DNA of 64,000 nucleotides from Pseudomonadota bacterium (GCA_018241025.1 JAFEEQ010000011.1:62001-126000); one strand, 5' to 3'. Positions 38,949 through 48,626 are shown, numbered from the stretch's first letter. Numbers and translations: made by a program. The notes: generated by a model from the letters alone, not told the origin.

Positions 38949-39275
38949 ATGATCAATCGCCTCACCACCATTCTTGCCGCCGGGACGCTCGCGCTCGGCG
39001 TCGGCACGACGTCGGCCTATGCCGATGCGTGCAGCGGCCATCACCACACCACGGGCACCGTTCTGGGCGCCGTCGGCGGCGGCGCCGTCGGCAGCGCCGT
39101 GAGCCATGGCAGCCTCGGCGGTGTGGTTGCAGGCGCCGTGCTTGGCGGCCTCGCCGGCAACGCGATCAGCCGCGACGCCGACTGTCACCGCCACCACCGC
39201 GGCTACTATCACCGCCGCCATCATCACGAGAGCCGCTACTACTGGCGCAACGGCCATCGCTACGCCCGCTGGTGA
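38949..39275 (+). CDS. Small exported glycine-zipper, His-rich protein
   Basis: 108 residues. Signal peptide MINRLTTILAAGTLALGVGT, then a glycine-zipper segment (GAVGGGAVGSAVSHGSLGGV, then AGAVLGGLAGNAIS) able to enter or line the outer membrane, and a tail very rich in His, Arg and Tyr (CHRHHRGYYHRRHHHESRYY). ATG 38949 lies six bases after GAGGGAG; ATG 38943 is too near it. The His tail could bind metal. Resembles 17 kDa surface antigen/YMGG-type proteins; exact role unknown. Confidence 0.75.
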   Translation: MINRLTTILAAGTLALGVGTTSAYADACSGHHHTTGTVLGAVGGGAVGSAVSHGSLGGVVAGAVLGGLAGNAISRDADCHRHHRGYYHRRHHHESRYYWRNGHRYARW

Positions 39276-39334
39276 GCGAAATCCGGCCGAATCGTCCCGC
39301 TTTTTCAAAGGCGTGGATGGTTCGGCCGGCTTGC

Positions 39335-39363
39335 TGGACATCCCAAAACCGCTCTGCTAATAG
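39335..39363 (+). promoter_or_regulatory. Candidate promoter of tRNA-Lys
   Basis: TGGACA (39335-39340), 17-bp spacer, TAATAG (39358-39363), ending 45 bp before the tRNA. The -35 matches consensus at five of six bases; the -10 is weaker. Confidence 0.45.
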
Positions 39364-39408
39364 CCCGCCTCCCGTGACGGACATGCACCGCACGCGGAGC
39401 CTTCGGAT

Positions 39409-39484
39409 GGGCCGGTAGCTCAGTTGGTAGAGCGTTCGACTCTTAATCGAATGGTCGTGGGTTCGATCCCCTCCCGGCCTACCA
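39409..39484 (+). tRNA. tRNA-Lys (anticodon CUU)
   Basis: 76-nt cloverleaf: acceptor GGGCCGG/CCGGCCT, D arm GCTCAGTTGGTAGAGC, anticodon stem TTCGA/TCGAA around loop CTCTTAA (anticodon CTT, reading AAG), T loop TTCGATC, and an encoded ACCA end. The T stem GTGGG/CCCTC has a T-T mismatch at its second pair, where an A would normally pair; this is unusual for a housekeeping tRNA. Confidence 0.95.
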
Positions 39485-39615
39485 TCCGAAATCTTCTCCA
39501 ATCGATACCTGTGACCTCTGCGGCACAGCGGTGCGCAAAGCCGCGCGGCGCCGGAACATGCCGCGCGCCAGTCGCGTTGTTCCTGCCGAAGGGAGAGATC
39601 GAAAGGAAATCCGAT

Positions 39616-39831
39616 ATGTCGGCCATGGGTATTTCTTCGCGCTACAAGCTCATCAGCGCGCATGCGGATTACCGCCGCTCCGATTTCATCTTCCCGCGCA
39701 CGCAATCGAGCGTGCTGCGCGACGCGCCCTGGGAGCGCCGGCTGCGCCCGGCCTACACCTGGAGCGAGATCGGAGTCTATGGCGTCAGCGCCGTCACGAC
39801 CGCCGCTCTGCTGGCATCGGTGCTGTTCTAG
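39616..39831 (+). CDS. Small protein with one C-terminal membrane segment
   Basis: 71 residues from ATG 39616 (GAAAGGAAAT upstream). Basic, aromatic first 50 residues (RYKLISAHADYRRSDFIFPR) and a hydrophobic end VYGVSAVTTAALLASVLF that could be a tail anchor. No family recognised. It stands alone between tRNA-Lys and the convergent hydrolase gene. Length and initiation context favour a real gene, though composition offers no functional hint. Confidence 0.6.
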   Translation: MSAMGISSRYKLISAHADYRRSDFIFPRTQSSVLRDAPWERRLRPAYTWSEIGVYGVSAVTTAALLASVLF

Positions 39832-39840
39832 GTCGCACCC

Positions 39841-41700
39841 CTACGGCGTCACGATGGGGAAGTTCGTGACCACCGGCTCGATCAGGCCGCAGAGCCGCTC
39901 ATAGAGCGAGGCATCGCCTTCGATCTTGATCTCGCCCGCCGCGATCAGCGGCGCCGCCGGCATGCCGGCGAGCAGCGTCATCAGAAGTTGGGGCCGGATC
40001 AGCGTCACCGTCGCGCCCGCTTTCACATCGGTCACGCCGGCCTCGTGGATCAAGACGCCGTTGCCGGCCGTGATGAGATGGCGCTCGCCGCGGTCGCTGA
40101 GCACGATGTTGAGGGTGAAGCCGGGACCGGCGGCCTTCTCGGGATTGACCCGCACCGCCGCGAAATCGAGCAGCATCGGCGTCGTGGTTGCCGAGAGCAC
40201 GTCGGTGCTCATCGCCGCCGGCGGCAGTTTGACCACGCCCGTGGTCAACTCCTGCGCGCCGGTCAGATAGATGTTGCGCCATGTGCCGGCCTCGGACTCG
40301 AAAGCGATCTTGGTGTAGACCGCCGCCAGCAACTGACGCGCCGCCGTGTTGGTCTCGTCGGCGAAGACGAGGTGGTTGAGCAGCGTCGCCGCCCAGCGCA
40401 GCTCTCCGGCTTTCTCGGCCTTCTCGGCCAGCGCGAGCACCGCAGCGCCGCCGCCCATCGCTTCGACATATTTCTTCGCCGCGGGCTCCGGCGGCAGCGG
40501 ATTGAGGTTTGCCGGATTGGCGTCGTACCAGCCCATGTAGCGCTGATAGACCGCCTTCGCGTTGTGGCTCATCGTGCCGTAGTAGCCGCGGTTGAACCAC
40601 TGCTTCGCCAGCACATCGGGCAGCTTCAGCACTTCGGCGATCTCGCTCGCGGTGAAGCCGGCATTGAGCAGGCGAACACTTTGGTCGTGGAGGAATTTGT
40701 AGGCATCGCGGTGGCTGGTCAGGAAGCTGACGATCTCCCCGGCCCCGAAGCGCGGGATGCCATGCGCCGCGAACATCACGTCGGACTTGCCGCCGAACAG
40801 CCGGATCGACTCGGTGAGATAATCCGCCCAGGCCTTCGAATCGCGCACCAGCGCGCCGCGTGCCGGCAGCAGGTTGTGCATGGTGAGGTTCGCGTTCTCG
40901 GCCATGAACACGGCGCGGAACTGCGGCAGGTAGAAATTCATCTCCGCCGGCGCTTCGGTGCCGGGCGTGAGCTGGAACACCATCGTCACGTCGCCGACCG
41001 TGACCTCCTGTCCGGTCTCGGTGATCAGGAGGTTCGGCGCGATCAGCGACAGCGAGCCAAGCGACGGGCAGGGGCCGAGCCCGCTCGTCATCTCGCCCTC
41101 GGCATTGCGCGGCAGGGTAATGCCGAACTGGAAGCGCGCGCGACGCGACATCGCCGGCCCGGCGATGATGTTCTCCGACACCGCATGCTCCAGGAAGCCT
41201 TCCGGCGCGATCACCTTGACCTTACCAGCCGCCGCATCGGCCGCGGTCGCGACGCCGCCGACCCCGCCATAGTGATCGACATGGCTGTGCGAATAGATCA
41301 CCGCCAGAACCGGCTTCTTCGCGACATGCTCTTCGAGCAATTCCAGCGCCGCACGCGCCGGTTCCACCGAGGTCAGCGGATCGACCACGATCCAGCCTTC
41401 GCCCGCATCGATGAACGAAATCGTCGAAACGTCGAAGCCGCGCACCTGGTAGATGCGCTCGGCGACTTTGAACAGCCCATGCTTGGTCAGGATTTTCGCC
41501 TGGCGCCACAGCGACGGATTGGCCGTCGCCGGCGCGTCGCCTTTCAGGAAGTCGTACCAGGAGAGATCGAAGGCCGTTCGCCCATCGGGACGCTTGATCT
41601 GTTTCTCGGTCCGCGTCGCGATGAAACCGCGTTCGGCGAAATCGAAATCCTTGCGATCGTCCGCCGCGACCAGCGCGCGTGTTTCGTCGAGCGTGCTCAT
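39841..41700 (-). CDS. Alkylsulfatase-type metallo-beta-lactamase-fold hydrolase
   Basis: 619 residues. The SdsA1-like order is clear: N-terminal segment with RTEKQIKRPDGRTAFDLSWY, metallo-beta-lactamase core with HSHVDHYGG, PGTEAPAEMNFYLPQFRAVFMAEN, and a C-terminal dimerisation plus SCP2-like lipid-binding domain. Homologues cleave alkyl sulfates such as SDS. No signal peptide is visible from ATG 41700, whereas SdsA1 is secreted, so a cytoplasmic enzyme is likelier. Monocistronic. Confidence 0.88.
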   Translation of the reverse strand: MSTLDETRALVAADDRKDFDFAERGFIATRTEKQIKRPDGRTAFDLSWYDFLKGDAPATANPSLWRQAKILTKHGLFKVAERIYQVRGFDVSTISFIDAGEGWIVVDPLTSVEPARAALELLEEHVAKKPVLAVIYSHSHVDHYGGVGGVATAADAAAGKVKVIAPEGFLEHAVSENIIAGPAMSRRARFQFGITLPRNAEGEMTSGLGPCPSLGSLSLIAPNLLITETGQEVTVGDVTMVFQLTPGTEAPAEMNFYLPQFRAVFMAENANLTMHNLLPARGALVRDSKAWADYLTESIRLFGGKSDVMFAAHGIPRFGAGEIVSFLTSHRDAYKFLHDQSVRLLNAGFTASEIAEVLKLPDVLAKQWFNRGYYGTMSHNAKAVYQRYMGWYDANPANLNPLPPEPAAKKYVEAMGGGAAVLALAEKAEKAGELRWAATLLNHLVFADETNTAARQLLAAVYTKIAFESEAGTWRNIYLTGAQELTTGVVKLPPAAMSTDVLSATTTPMLLDFAAVRVNPEKAAGPGFTLNIVLSDRGERHLITAGNGVLIHEAGVTDVKAGATVTLIRPQLLMTLLAGMPAAPLIAAGEIKIEGDASLYERLCGLIEPVVTNFPIVTP

Positions 41701-41773
41701 TCTGGGTGATCCTCGCTGTTGGGCGACGAGGTTAGGCGCGGGACGATGCTTGAAGCAATGCGCCCCGGCGTGA

Positions 41774-42748
41774 TCAGTCGAAGTCCCGCTTGACGCCGGC
41801 CTTGGCGTAGACCGCATCGATCGCGGCCATGTTGGCGAGTGAGCTCTCCAGCGAGATCAGCGGCGCCTTGCCGCGCAGGAGTACATCGCCGAGCTCGGCA
41901 AGCTGTGCGACATAGGTCGCGGCCCCCGCCGTCGGCTCCTCGCGCGCAGCACCGTCCACCGTCACTGTGAACCGGCACCCCATCTGCGGCGCGACGAAGT
42001 TCTGGATTTCGAGCGTGCCCTTGGAGCCGCGGATCGTCGCCGTCGCGCCGAAGCGCTGCGACTTCATCGAGGTGTTCAGCTTCGCCGGCACGCCCTCGAA
42101 GTCGAGCGTAGCCGCCGTGGTGACGTCGACATCATGCTCCATCTCGCAGGACGCGCTGAGAACCTTGGGTTCGGCACCGATCAGCGAACGCAGGCAATGG
42201 ATAGGATAGCAGCCCAGATCCATCAGCGCTCCGCCGCCCTGCTCGCGGATCCAGCGCAGCTCGCCGTCGCGGTAGGGGATCGGCACGTCGAAGAACGCCT
42301 CGGCGCTTTCGATCCTGCCGATCTCGCCGGCGCGCAGGAGCGCGACCGCGCGATGCATCACCGCATGATGGCGATAGTGGAACGCCTCGACCAGAATGCG
42401 CCCCGTGCGGTCCGCGGCATCCTTCATCCGCTTCACCTGCGCCGCGTTCATCGCGAAGGGCTTCTCGCAGAGCACGTTCTTGCCGGCTTCCAGCGCGGCG
42501 ATGCTCCATTGCGCGTGGCCCGCGGGCGGCAGGGCGTTGTAGACGAGATCGACGTCCGGATGACGCACCAGCGCCTCGTAGTCCTTCGCGACCTGCGGAA
42601 TGCCATGCTCGGCGGCATAGGCCTTGGCCCGCTCCGGGTCGCGCGCCGCCACGGCCACGACTTCGAAATCGGGGTTGTCCTTCGACGGATTGATGACGAC
42701 GGGCGGCGCGATCTTCGCCGCGCCCAGAATGCCGATGCGGATGGCCAT
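41774..42748 (-). CDS. Gfo/Idh/MocA family oxidoreductase
   Basis: 324-residue NAD(P)-dependent dehydrogenase of the glucose-fructose oxidoreductase type. N-terminal Rossmann domain (RIGILGAAKIAPPVV), DLVYNALPPAGHAQW, the EKPFAMN motif with catalytic Lys, and the C-terminal domain with GGGALMDLGCYPIHCLRSL, where the conserved Asp and His sit. Substrate probably a sugar, inositol or a dihydrodiol; not resolvable. Starts 74 bp before the hydrolase gene's end of reach, same direction, perhaps co-transcribed. Confidence 0.88.
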   Translation of the reverse strand: MAIRIGILGAAKIAPPVVINPSKDNPDFEVVAVAARDPERAKAYAAEHGIPQVAKDYEALVRHPDVDLVYNALPPAGHAQWSIAALEAGKNVLCEKPFAMNAAQVKRMKDAADRTGRILVEAFHYRHHAVMHRAVALLRAGEIGRIESAEAFFDVPIPYRDGELRWIREQGGGALMDLGCYPIHCLRSLIGAEPKVLSASCEMEHDVDVTTAATLDFEGVPAKLNTSMKSQRFGATATIRGSKGTLEIQNFVAPQMGCRFTVTVDGAAREEPTAGAATYVAQLAELGDVLLRGKAPLISLESSLANMAAIDAVYAKAGVKRDFD

Positions 42749-42806
42749 GAATGTCCCCGGAAAATTCGCCGGGGACGTTAGGCCAAATCACGCACGACTC
42801 AAGCCT

Positions 42807-44171
42807 TCAGGCGGCGCGCAATGTCGCCAGGAAGGTCTCGACCTCGGATTTGAGTCTTGCGGACTGCATCGCGAGCCCATCGGCACCGTTCATCAGGCTG
42901 GAAGAACTCTGTCCCGCCTCCGCCGCCGCACCGGTAACGCCGGCGATGTTGCTGGAAATCTCACCCGTGCCGAGCGAGACCTGCTGCACGCTGCGGGCGA
43001 TTTCGCCGGTGGCGGCGATCTGTTCCTGCACCGCGGCGGCGATACCGGCCGACGCTTCGCGCACCTGGCCGATAGTCCGGCTCACGCTCTCGATGGCGCT
43101 GACGGTGGACGCGGTCGCCTGCTGGATGTCGGCAATCTGGGACTTGATCTCGCCGGTCGCCTTCGCGGTCTGGCCCGCCAGCGCCTTGACCTCGCCTGCG
43201 ACCACGGCAAAGCCCTTTCCGGCCTCGCCCGCGCGCGCCGCCTCGATGGTGGCGTTGAGCGCGAGAAGATTGGTCTGGTCGGCGACGTCCATGATCAGCG
43301 CCACGATCTCGCCGATCTTCTGCGCCGCCTGGGCCAGGGCATTGACGGTCGCGCTGGAGCGCCCGGCTTCCTCGACGGCGGCGTCGGCGAAATTCCGCGC
43401 GCGCTCCATCTGCATGCCGATCTCGCGGCTGGAGGCGGTGAGCTCCTCGGTCGCGCTGGCGACGGACTGGACGTCGGACGAGGCCTGGCTCGATGCGGCT
43501 GCGACGGCGGTCGCGAGCTGGCTCGTGCGTTCTGCCGACTCGGTCATCACCTGTGCGCCGGTTTTCATATCCGAAGCCGATGTCGACACGACATCGGCGA
43601 CGGCTTTCACCGAGGTCTCGAAACCTTCGGCGAGCTTCGCGAGCCGCGCGTCATAGGCGTTCTTGTTCTCTTCGATATAGATCGAGATCGCGAGATCCAT
43701 GTCGAGCATGACCGCCTTGTTCACCGCGGCCATCATCCGCTGCGCCTGTTCGCGCGCCACGGCCGGCTTGAAGAGATTGCGGCAGGATTCGATCACAAGA
43801 TCGGACAGCCGGTTCAGCGTGAAGGCATAGCCGCCGATATACCAGCGCGGCTCCAGGCCGATGCGGCTATGGGCGAGGCCGATGCGGCGGACCGAGGCGA
43901 CATAGCTCGCGTCGAACTTGCCCGAGAAAAGGTTCAGCCAATGCTCCTGCTGCGCCGCGCGGGCATGGGCGAGCGTCTTCTGCGCCGTCGCCGGATCCTT
44001 TCCGAACAGCGTCATGAGTTCGGTCTGCGTGGCGAGGTGCGAATAGAAATCGCGAAGGATTTCCGGCAATACGGGCTCTACGAGCGCGCGGAAGGCACGC
44101 AACTGTGCCGCGGTCTCCTGATCGACGCACAGAAACGCCAGGCGGTCGCGAATATCGGTTTGATCGGACAT
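42807..44171 (-). CDS. Globin-coupled methyl-accepting chemotaxis protein
   Basis: 454-residue soluble chemoreceptor. Residues 1-160 form a protoglobin sensor domain ([20 protein letters not shown], then [20 protein letters not shown] with the proximal-His position), which binds haem and senses oxygen as in HemAT. The signalling domain follows, with the hairpin tip [21 protein letters not shown]; the tail ends without a CheR-binding pentapeptide. There is no membrane segment. No che genes are in the window, so it is an orphan receptor. ATG 44171 fits the domain start. Confidence 0.9.
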   Translation of the reverse strand: MSDQTDIRDRLAFLCVDQETAAQLRAFRALVEPVLPEILRDFYSHLATQTELMTLFGKDPATAQKTLAHARAAQQEHWLNLFSGKFDASYVASVRRIGLAHSRIGLEPRWYIGGYAFTLNRLSDLVIESCRNLFKPAVAREQAQRMMAAVNKAVMLDMDLAISIYIEENKNAYDARLAKLAEGFETSVKAVADVVSTSASDMKTGAQVMTESAERTSQLATAVAAASSQASSDVQSVASATEELTASSREIGMQMERARNFADAAVEEAGRSSATVNALAQAAQKIGEIVALIMDVADQTNLLALNATIEAARAGEAGKGFAVVAGEVKALAGQTAKATGEIKSQIADIQQATASTVSAIESVSRTIGQVREASAGIAAAVQEQIAATGEIARSVQQVSLGTGEISSNIAGVTGAAAEAGQSSSSLMNGADGLAMQSARLKSEVETFLATLRAA

Positions 44172-44314
44172 GACAGGCTCCCGGATTGCCGGCCCAGGGG
44201 CCGGCATGAGTCTTCGACATGCGGTGCCCGGTACACCACGTATGGAACTCTGCACCGCGCAGACATCGGGAACATGTCCGCGGCATGTGGGTATATGTCG
44301 GCATGTGACGAAGG

Positions 44315-44797
44315 TTAAACGCTGCTTACCCTGAGCAGGGCAGCCTGCCGCCCGAGCTTGGCAACAAGCCCATCCAGTTGCCGCCGCTCATCCGCGGTCA
44401 GCGCCGAGAGCAGCACCTCCTCCAGATGCAGGGCCAGCGGCACGACCTCGTCGTAGATGGCGCGGCCTTTCGCGGTGAGGGCAAGGCGCTGGATGCGGCC
44501 GTCCTCGGCGTCGGCGGTGCGGGCCACGCGCCGGGCGCGGACCAGAGTCTCGACCGCGCGGCTGACCTGGACCTTGTCCATCGCCGTGCGCTCGGCGACT
44601 TCGCGTGCCGAGAGGTTCGATGTGCCGCCCAGCACCGCCATCACCCGCCATTCCGGGATCGAAAGCTTGAAGCGTTCGGAGTAGATGCGGGCAATGGCGT
44701 CGGAGACGCGGTTGGTCAGGACCGACAGGCGATAGGGCAGGAAGGCGTCGAGATCGAGCGCGGCCTCGGCAGTCTTGCGCGCCGCGCTACTCGGCAT
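44315..44797 (-). CDS. MarR-family transcriptional regulator
   Basis: 160-residue winged-helix regulator: [37 protein letters not shown] (recognition helix) and the wing [21 protein letters not shown], with helical dimerisation ends. ATG 44797. It overlaps maiA by 11 bases and is the last gene of the tyrosine catabolic operon, so it probably regulates it; the palindrome at 48627-48644 upstream of hppD is the natural candidate operator. Confidence 0.9.
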   Translation of the reverse strand: MPSSAARKTAEAALDLDAFLPYRLSVLTNRVSDAIARIYSERFKLSIPEWRVMAVLGGTSNLSAREVAERTAMDKVQVSRAVETLVRARRVARTADAEDGRIQRLALTAKGRAIYDEVVPLALHLEEVLLSALTADERRQLDGLVAKLGRQAALLRVSSV

Positions 44798-45449
44798 CGG
44801 GCTGGTTCTTCGGCAGGGCGGCGTCGAAGGCGGGATGCGTGAGCGCGTGCGCCTCGATCCGCGCGATGGTCGGCCAGGGATCGAGTTCCATCTTCTCGCG
44901 CCGCGCATTGGCGCATTGCGGGATCAGCAGCACGTCGGCCATGGTCGGCGTATCGCCGTGGCAATAGGCGCCGGTATGCGGCGAGCCGCTCAGCATCGTC
45001 TCGAGTGCGTCGAAACCCGTGCGGATCCAGTGCCGCCGCCAGCCGGCCGCATCGTCGGCCGAAAGCTTGTAGCGCGACATCAGATATTGTCCGACGCGCA
45101 GATTGTTCACCGGATGGATCTCGCAGCCGACGACATAGGAAATCTCGCGCACCCGCGCCCGCTCGTAAGCGCTCTTCGGCAAGAGCGGCGGCTCGGGCAC
45201 GATCTCGTCGAGATACTCGATGATCGCCATCGACTGGGTGATCAGATGCCCGTCATGCGCCAGCGCCGGGATCAATTCCTGCGGATTGATCGCCTTGTAT
45301 TCGGCTGAGTGCTGCGCCCCGCCGTCGCGCAAGAGGTGGATGAAGCGCAGCTCCGGCTTGATCCCCTTGAGGTTCAGCGCGATGCGCGCGCGGAACGCCG
45401 CCGAGGAGCGGAAATAGCCGTAGAGCGCGAAGTCAGATTTTGACGACAT
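44787..45449 (-). CDS. maiA: Maleylacetoacetate isomerase (GST zeta class)
   Basis: 220 residues. N-terminal thioredoxin-fold domain with YGYFRSSAAFRARIALNLKG, in which the SSxxxR motif characterises zeta-class GSTs, and LITQSMAIIEYLDE for glutathione binding; helical C-terminal domain with TPTMADVLLIPQ. Isomerises maleylacetoacetate to fumarylacetoacetate. Overlaps fahA by 17 bases and marR by 11. Confidence 0.93.
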   Translation of the reverse strand: MSSKSDFALYGYFRSSAAFRARIALNLKGIKPELRFIHLLRDGGAQHSAEYKAINPQELIPALAHDGHLITQSMAIIEYLDEIVPEPPLLPKSAYERARVREISYVVGCEIHPVNNLRVGQYLMSRYKLSADDAAGWRRHWIRTGFDALETMLSGSPHTGAYCHGDTPTMADVLLIPQCANARREKMELDPWPTIARIEAHALTHPAFDAALPKNQPDAE

Positions 45450-46404
45450 GCTGGTCGATCGCCCCGAAGATGGATTTGCCCGCGGCATCGAACATCTCGA
45501 TCCGCACACGGTCGCCGAATTTCATGAACGGCGTCGTCGGCTTGCCGTCGGCAATGGTCTCCAGCGTGCGACGCTCGGCGATGCAGCAGGAGCCGACATT
45601 GCCGCTCTTGTTCGATACCGTGCCGGAGCCGACGATGGTGCCGGCGCAGAGTGCCCGCGTCTTCGCGGCATGGGCGATGAGCTGGGCGAAGCTGAACGTC
45701 ATGTCCACGCCCGCATCCGGCTCGCCGAATTTCTCGCCGTTGAACCAGACATGCAGCGGATGATGCAGTTTCGCGTCGCGCCAGGCCGTGCCCAGCTCGT
45801 CCGGCGTCACCGCGACGGGCGAAAATGCGCTGGCGGGCTTGGACTGGAAGAAGCCGAAATTCTTGGCGAGCTCGTTCGGGATCAGGTTGCGCAGCGAAAC
45901 GTCGTTCACCAGCATCACCAGCTTGATGTGCGTGGCGGCGTCCTCGGGGCGCGTGCCGTAGGGCACATCGTCCGTGACGACCGCGACCTCGGCCTCGAAA
46001 TCGATGCCCCAGGCCTCGTCGGCGCAGGCGATCGGATCGCTCGGCCCGATGAACGAATCCGAGCCGCCCTGATACATCAAGGGATCGGTCCAGAAGCTCG
46101 GCGGCATCTCGGCGCCGCGCGCTTTGCGTACCAGCTCGACATGGGTGACGTAGGCCGAGCCGTCGGCCCATTGATAGGCGCGCGGCAGCGGCGACAGGCA
46201 TTCCTTTGCATCGAACGGATGCGCGCCATCGGCCTTGCCGGCATTGAGCAGGTCGTAGACCTCGGCGAGCTGCGGCGCGGTTTCGGCCCAGCCGTCGAGC
46301 GCGGCTTGCATCGTCATCCCGGGCACGAGCACGTAACGCGACAGATCGCGGCTGACGACGGCAAGCCGCCCGTCGCGGCCATGGCGAAGCGAAGCCAGTT
46401 TCAT
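45433..46404 (-). CDS. fahA: Fumarylacetoacetate hydrolase family protein
   Basis: 323 residues; cleaves fumarylacetoacetate to fumarate and acetoacetate. Metal ligands lie in GIDFEAEVAVVTDD (ExE type), VNDVSLRNL, and the substrate region GFFQSKPASAFSPVA; TIVGSGTVSN closes the active site. This is the short FAH form common in bacteria. ATGA overlap with hmgA. Identity rests on the operon as well as on motifs. Confidence 0.93.
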   Translation of the reverse strand: MKLASLRHGRDGRLAVVSRDLSRYVLVPGMTMQAALDGWAETAPQLAEVYDLLNAGKADGAHPFDAKECLSPLPRAYQWADGSAYVTHVELVRKARGAEMPPSFWTDPLMYQGGSDSFIGPSDPIACADEAWGIDFEAEVAVVTDDVPYGTRPEDAATHIKLVMLVNDVSLRNLIPNELAKNFGFFQSKPASAFSPVAVTPDELGTAWRDAKLHHPLHVWFNGEKFGEPDAGVDMTFSFAQLIAHAAKTRALCAGTIVGSGTVSNKSGNVGSCCIAERRTLETIADGKPTTPFMKFGDRVRIEMFDAAGKSIFGAIDQHVVKI

Positions 46405-47522
46405 TTCACGATCCAGCTTTCGGCATAGGTCTTCACCTCGGTCGCCTCGGCCTCAACGCTCATGTCGAGCGGATCGCGCGTGTCGATCATCACCGCGACC
46501 TCGTCGGTCATCGTCTTGGTGCCCTTGGCGCCTGCGGCGAACGCCTTGGGATGCGGGCCGTGGGTGAAGCCGTTCGGATGGAACGTCATCATGCCCGGCT
46601 TGATGTTGTCGCGGCTGAAGAACTCGCCGGCGTGATAGAAGATCACCTCGTCGAAATCGTCATTGGAATGGAAGAACGGCACTTTCAGCGCGCCGGGATC
46701 GCTCTCGATCGGGCGGGGCACGAAGGTGCAGACCACGAAGCGGTCGGCGACGAAGGTCGAATGCACGCTCGGCGGGATGTGATAGCGATGGCTCATCACC
46801 GGCCTTATGTCGCGCCAGTTGAGCTTCACGACCGACAGATTGCCTTTCCAGCCGATGGCGTCGAGCGGGTTGAACGGATAGGTGATCAGCGACATCTGTC
46901 CGCGCCGCTTCACGCTCACCTGCCATTCGCCCTCGCGTTGCGACTTGAACGCCTCGTCGAGCTTCGGCGTCTCCAGCGCCGCCGGATCGAAGATCGCATG
47001 CGGGCCGAGGATGCCGCGCTCCGGCAGCTTGTAGGAACCGTTGGTCGCCTCGATGCGCAGGATCGTCGTCGGCGCGCTCGGCTCCAGCCGCCACATCGTG
47101 CCGCGCGGCAACAGGATGTAGTCGCCGTCGCGATAGGGCAGATGGCCGAAATCGCAATAGAGATCGCCGGCGCCTTCATGGACGAAGAACAGAAGGTCGC
47201 CGTCGGCATTGCGCGCCAGCATCGGCATGGCATGCGGCGTATGCCAGATCTCGATCCTGCAGCTCGAATTGCTCAAAAGCGGCACGAACTTATACGGCTC
47301 GCAGTTCGCCAGTGTGCCGACGGCATCGAAGGCGCGCGGGCGCAAGGGGCCTTCGAACTTGATCCAGCCTGTCGGCGGATGCTTGTGATAGATGTGCGCC
47401 GCCGGCCCGAAGAAGCCGTCGCGGCCGATCTCGCGTTCATAACTGCCGTTCGGCAGGTCGGCATGGGCCTGTTTCGAGGTCTCGCCCTCGACGCGCGGAA
47501 ACTCGATCCAGTTCCGGCTCAT
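46401..47522 (-). CDS. hmgA: Homogentisate 1,2-dioxygenase
   Basis: 373-residue cupin that opens homogentisate to maleylacetoacetate. The C-terminal half carries the iron site: HSNDDFDEVIFYHAGEFFSR with the Glu ligand and HPNGFTHGPHPKA with the His ligands. It is about 60 residues shorter than the classical 430-440 residue enzyme, mainly at the N-terminus, as in a short bacterial subgroup. The start overlaps the hppD stop (ATGA). Confidence 0.9.
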   Translation of the reverse strand: MSRNWIEFPRVEGETSKQAHADLPNGSYEREIGRDGFFGPAAHIYHKHPPTGWIKFEGPLRPRAFDAVGTLANCEPYKFVPLLSNSSCRIEIWHTPHAMPMLARNADGDLLFFVHEGAGDLYCDFGHLPYRDGDYILLPRGTMWRLEPSAPTTILRIEATNGSYKLPERGILGPHAIFDPAALETPKLDEAFKSQREGEWQVSVKRRGQMSLITYPFNPLDAIGWKGNLSVVKLNWRDIRPVMSHRYHIPPSVHSTFVADRFVVCTFVPRPIESDPGALKVPFFHSNDDFDEVIFYHAGEFFSRDNIKPGMMTFHPNGFTHGPHPKAFAAGAKGTKTMTDEVAVMIDTRDPLDMSVEAEATEVKTYAESWIVK

Positions 47523-48589
47523 GCCTGCGCTCCCGGATCTTTCAGCACGCCGCGGCGGATCTGGTCGAGCTCGATGCTTTCGAAGAGCGCCTTGAAGTTG
47601 CCTTCGCCGAAGCCCTGATTGCCCTTGCGCTGGATCAGCTCGAAGAAGATCGGGCCGATCGCGTTCTGGGTGAAGATCTGCAGGAGCAGGTTGTCCTTCT
47701 CGCCGTCCATCAGGATGCGCTCGCGCTTCAGCCGCGGAACGTCCTCGCCATGGCCCTTGATGCGGTTGTCGAGCCGCTCGTAATAGGTGTCCGGCGATTC
47801 CTGGAAGGCGACTCCGCTGGCGCGCAGTTTCTCGACCGACTCGTAGATGTTCGAGGTCGCCAGCGCGATGTGCTGGATGCCTTCGCCGTGATATTCGTCG
47901 AGATATTCGGCGATCTGCGATTTGTCGTCGGAGCTTTCGTTGATCGGGATGCGGATCATCCCGTCGGGGCTCGTCATCGCGCGGCTCTTGAGGCCGGTCA
48001 GCTTGCCTTCGATGTCGAAGTAGCGCACTTCGCGGAAGTTGAAGAGCTTCTCGTAGAAGCCGGCCCACTGATCCATATTCCCGCGGAACACGTTGTGGGT
48101 GACGTGGTCGATCTCGGTCAGCCCCGCGCCTTCATGTTCCCAGCCCAGCGCCTTGTCGGTCGGCACGAAGTCGACGTCGTAGATCGTGCGGTCGCCATAG
48201 CGGTCGACGAGATAGATCACGCTGCCGCCGATGCCTTCGATCGCCGGGATGTTCAGCTCCATCGGGCCGACGGTGTTGTGGAACGGCTTGGCGCCCAACT
48301 CGATCAGCTTGGCGTAAGCCTCCGCCGCGTCCTTCACCCGGAACGCCATGGCGCAGGCACTCGGGCCGTGCGCCTTGGCGAAGCGCGAACCGTGGCTGTC
48401 GGGCTCGGCATTGACGATGAAGTTGACATGGCCCTGGCGAAACAGCGTCACGTCCTTGGAGCGATGCTTCGCGACGGCGCGAAAGCCCTGGCGCTCGAAC
48501 AGCGCATAGAGCTGCGTCACGTCGGGGGCGGTGTATTCGACGAACTCGAAGCCGTCGGTCCCCATCGGGTTGTCCCAAAGGTCGGCCAT
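47519..48589 (-). CDS. hppD: 4-hydroxyphenylpyruvate dioxygenase
   Basis: 356 residues, two vicinal-oxygen-chelate domains. Iron ligands are His in LTEIDHVTHNV, His in EGIQHIALAT, and Glu in GPIFFELIQRKGNQGFGEGNF, the sequence typical of HPPD. Converts 4-hydroxyphenylpyruvate to homogentisate. First gene of the overlapping five-gene operon; the perfect palindrome lies 38-55 bp upstream of its ATG. Confidence 0.96.
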   Translation of the reverse strand: MADLWDNPMGTDGFEFVEYTAPDVTQLYALFERQGFRAVAKHRSKDVTLFRQGHVNFIVNAEPDSHGSRFAKAHGPSACAMAFRVKDAAEAYAKLIELGAKPFHNTVGPMELNIPAIEGIGGSVIYLVDRYGDRTIYDVDFVPTDKALGWEHEGAGLTEIDHVTHNVFRGNMDQWAGFYEKLFNFREVRYFDIEGKLTGLKSRAMTSPDGMIRIPINESSDDKSQIAEYLDEYHGEGIQHIALATSNIYESVEKLRASGVAFQESPDTYYERLDNRIKGHGEDVPRLKRERILMDGEKDNLLLQIFTQNAIGPIFFELIQRKGNQGFGEGNFKALFESIELDQIRRGVLKDPGAQA

Positions 48590-48626
48590 GGCGGCCCTCC
48601 GCGATTCAAGGTGGCGGTGGCGAAGA

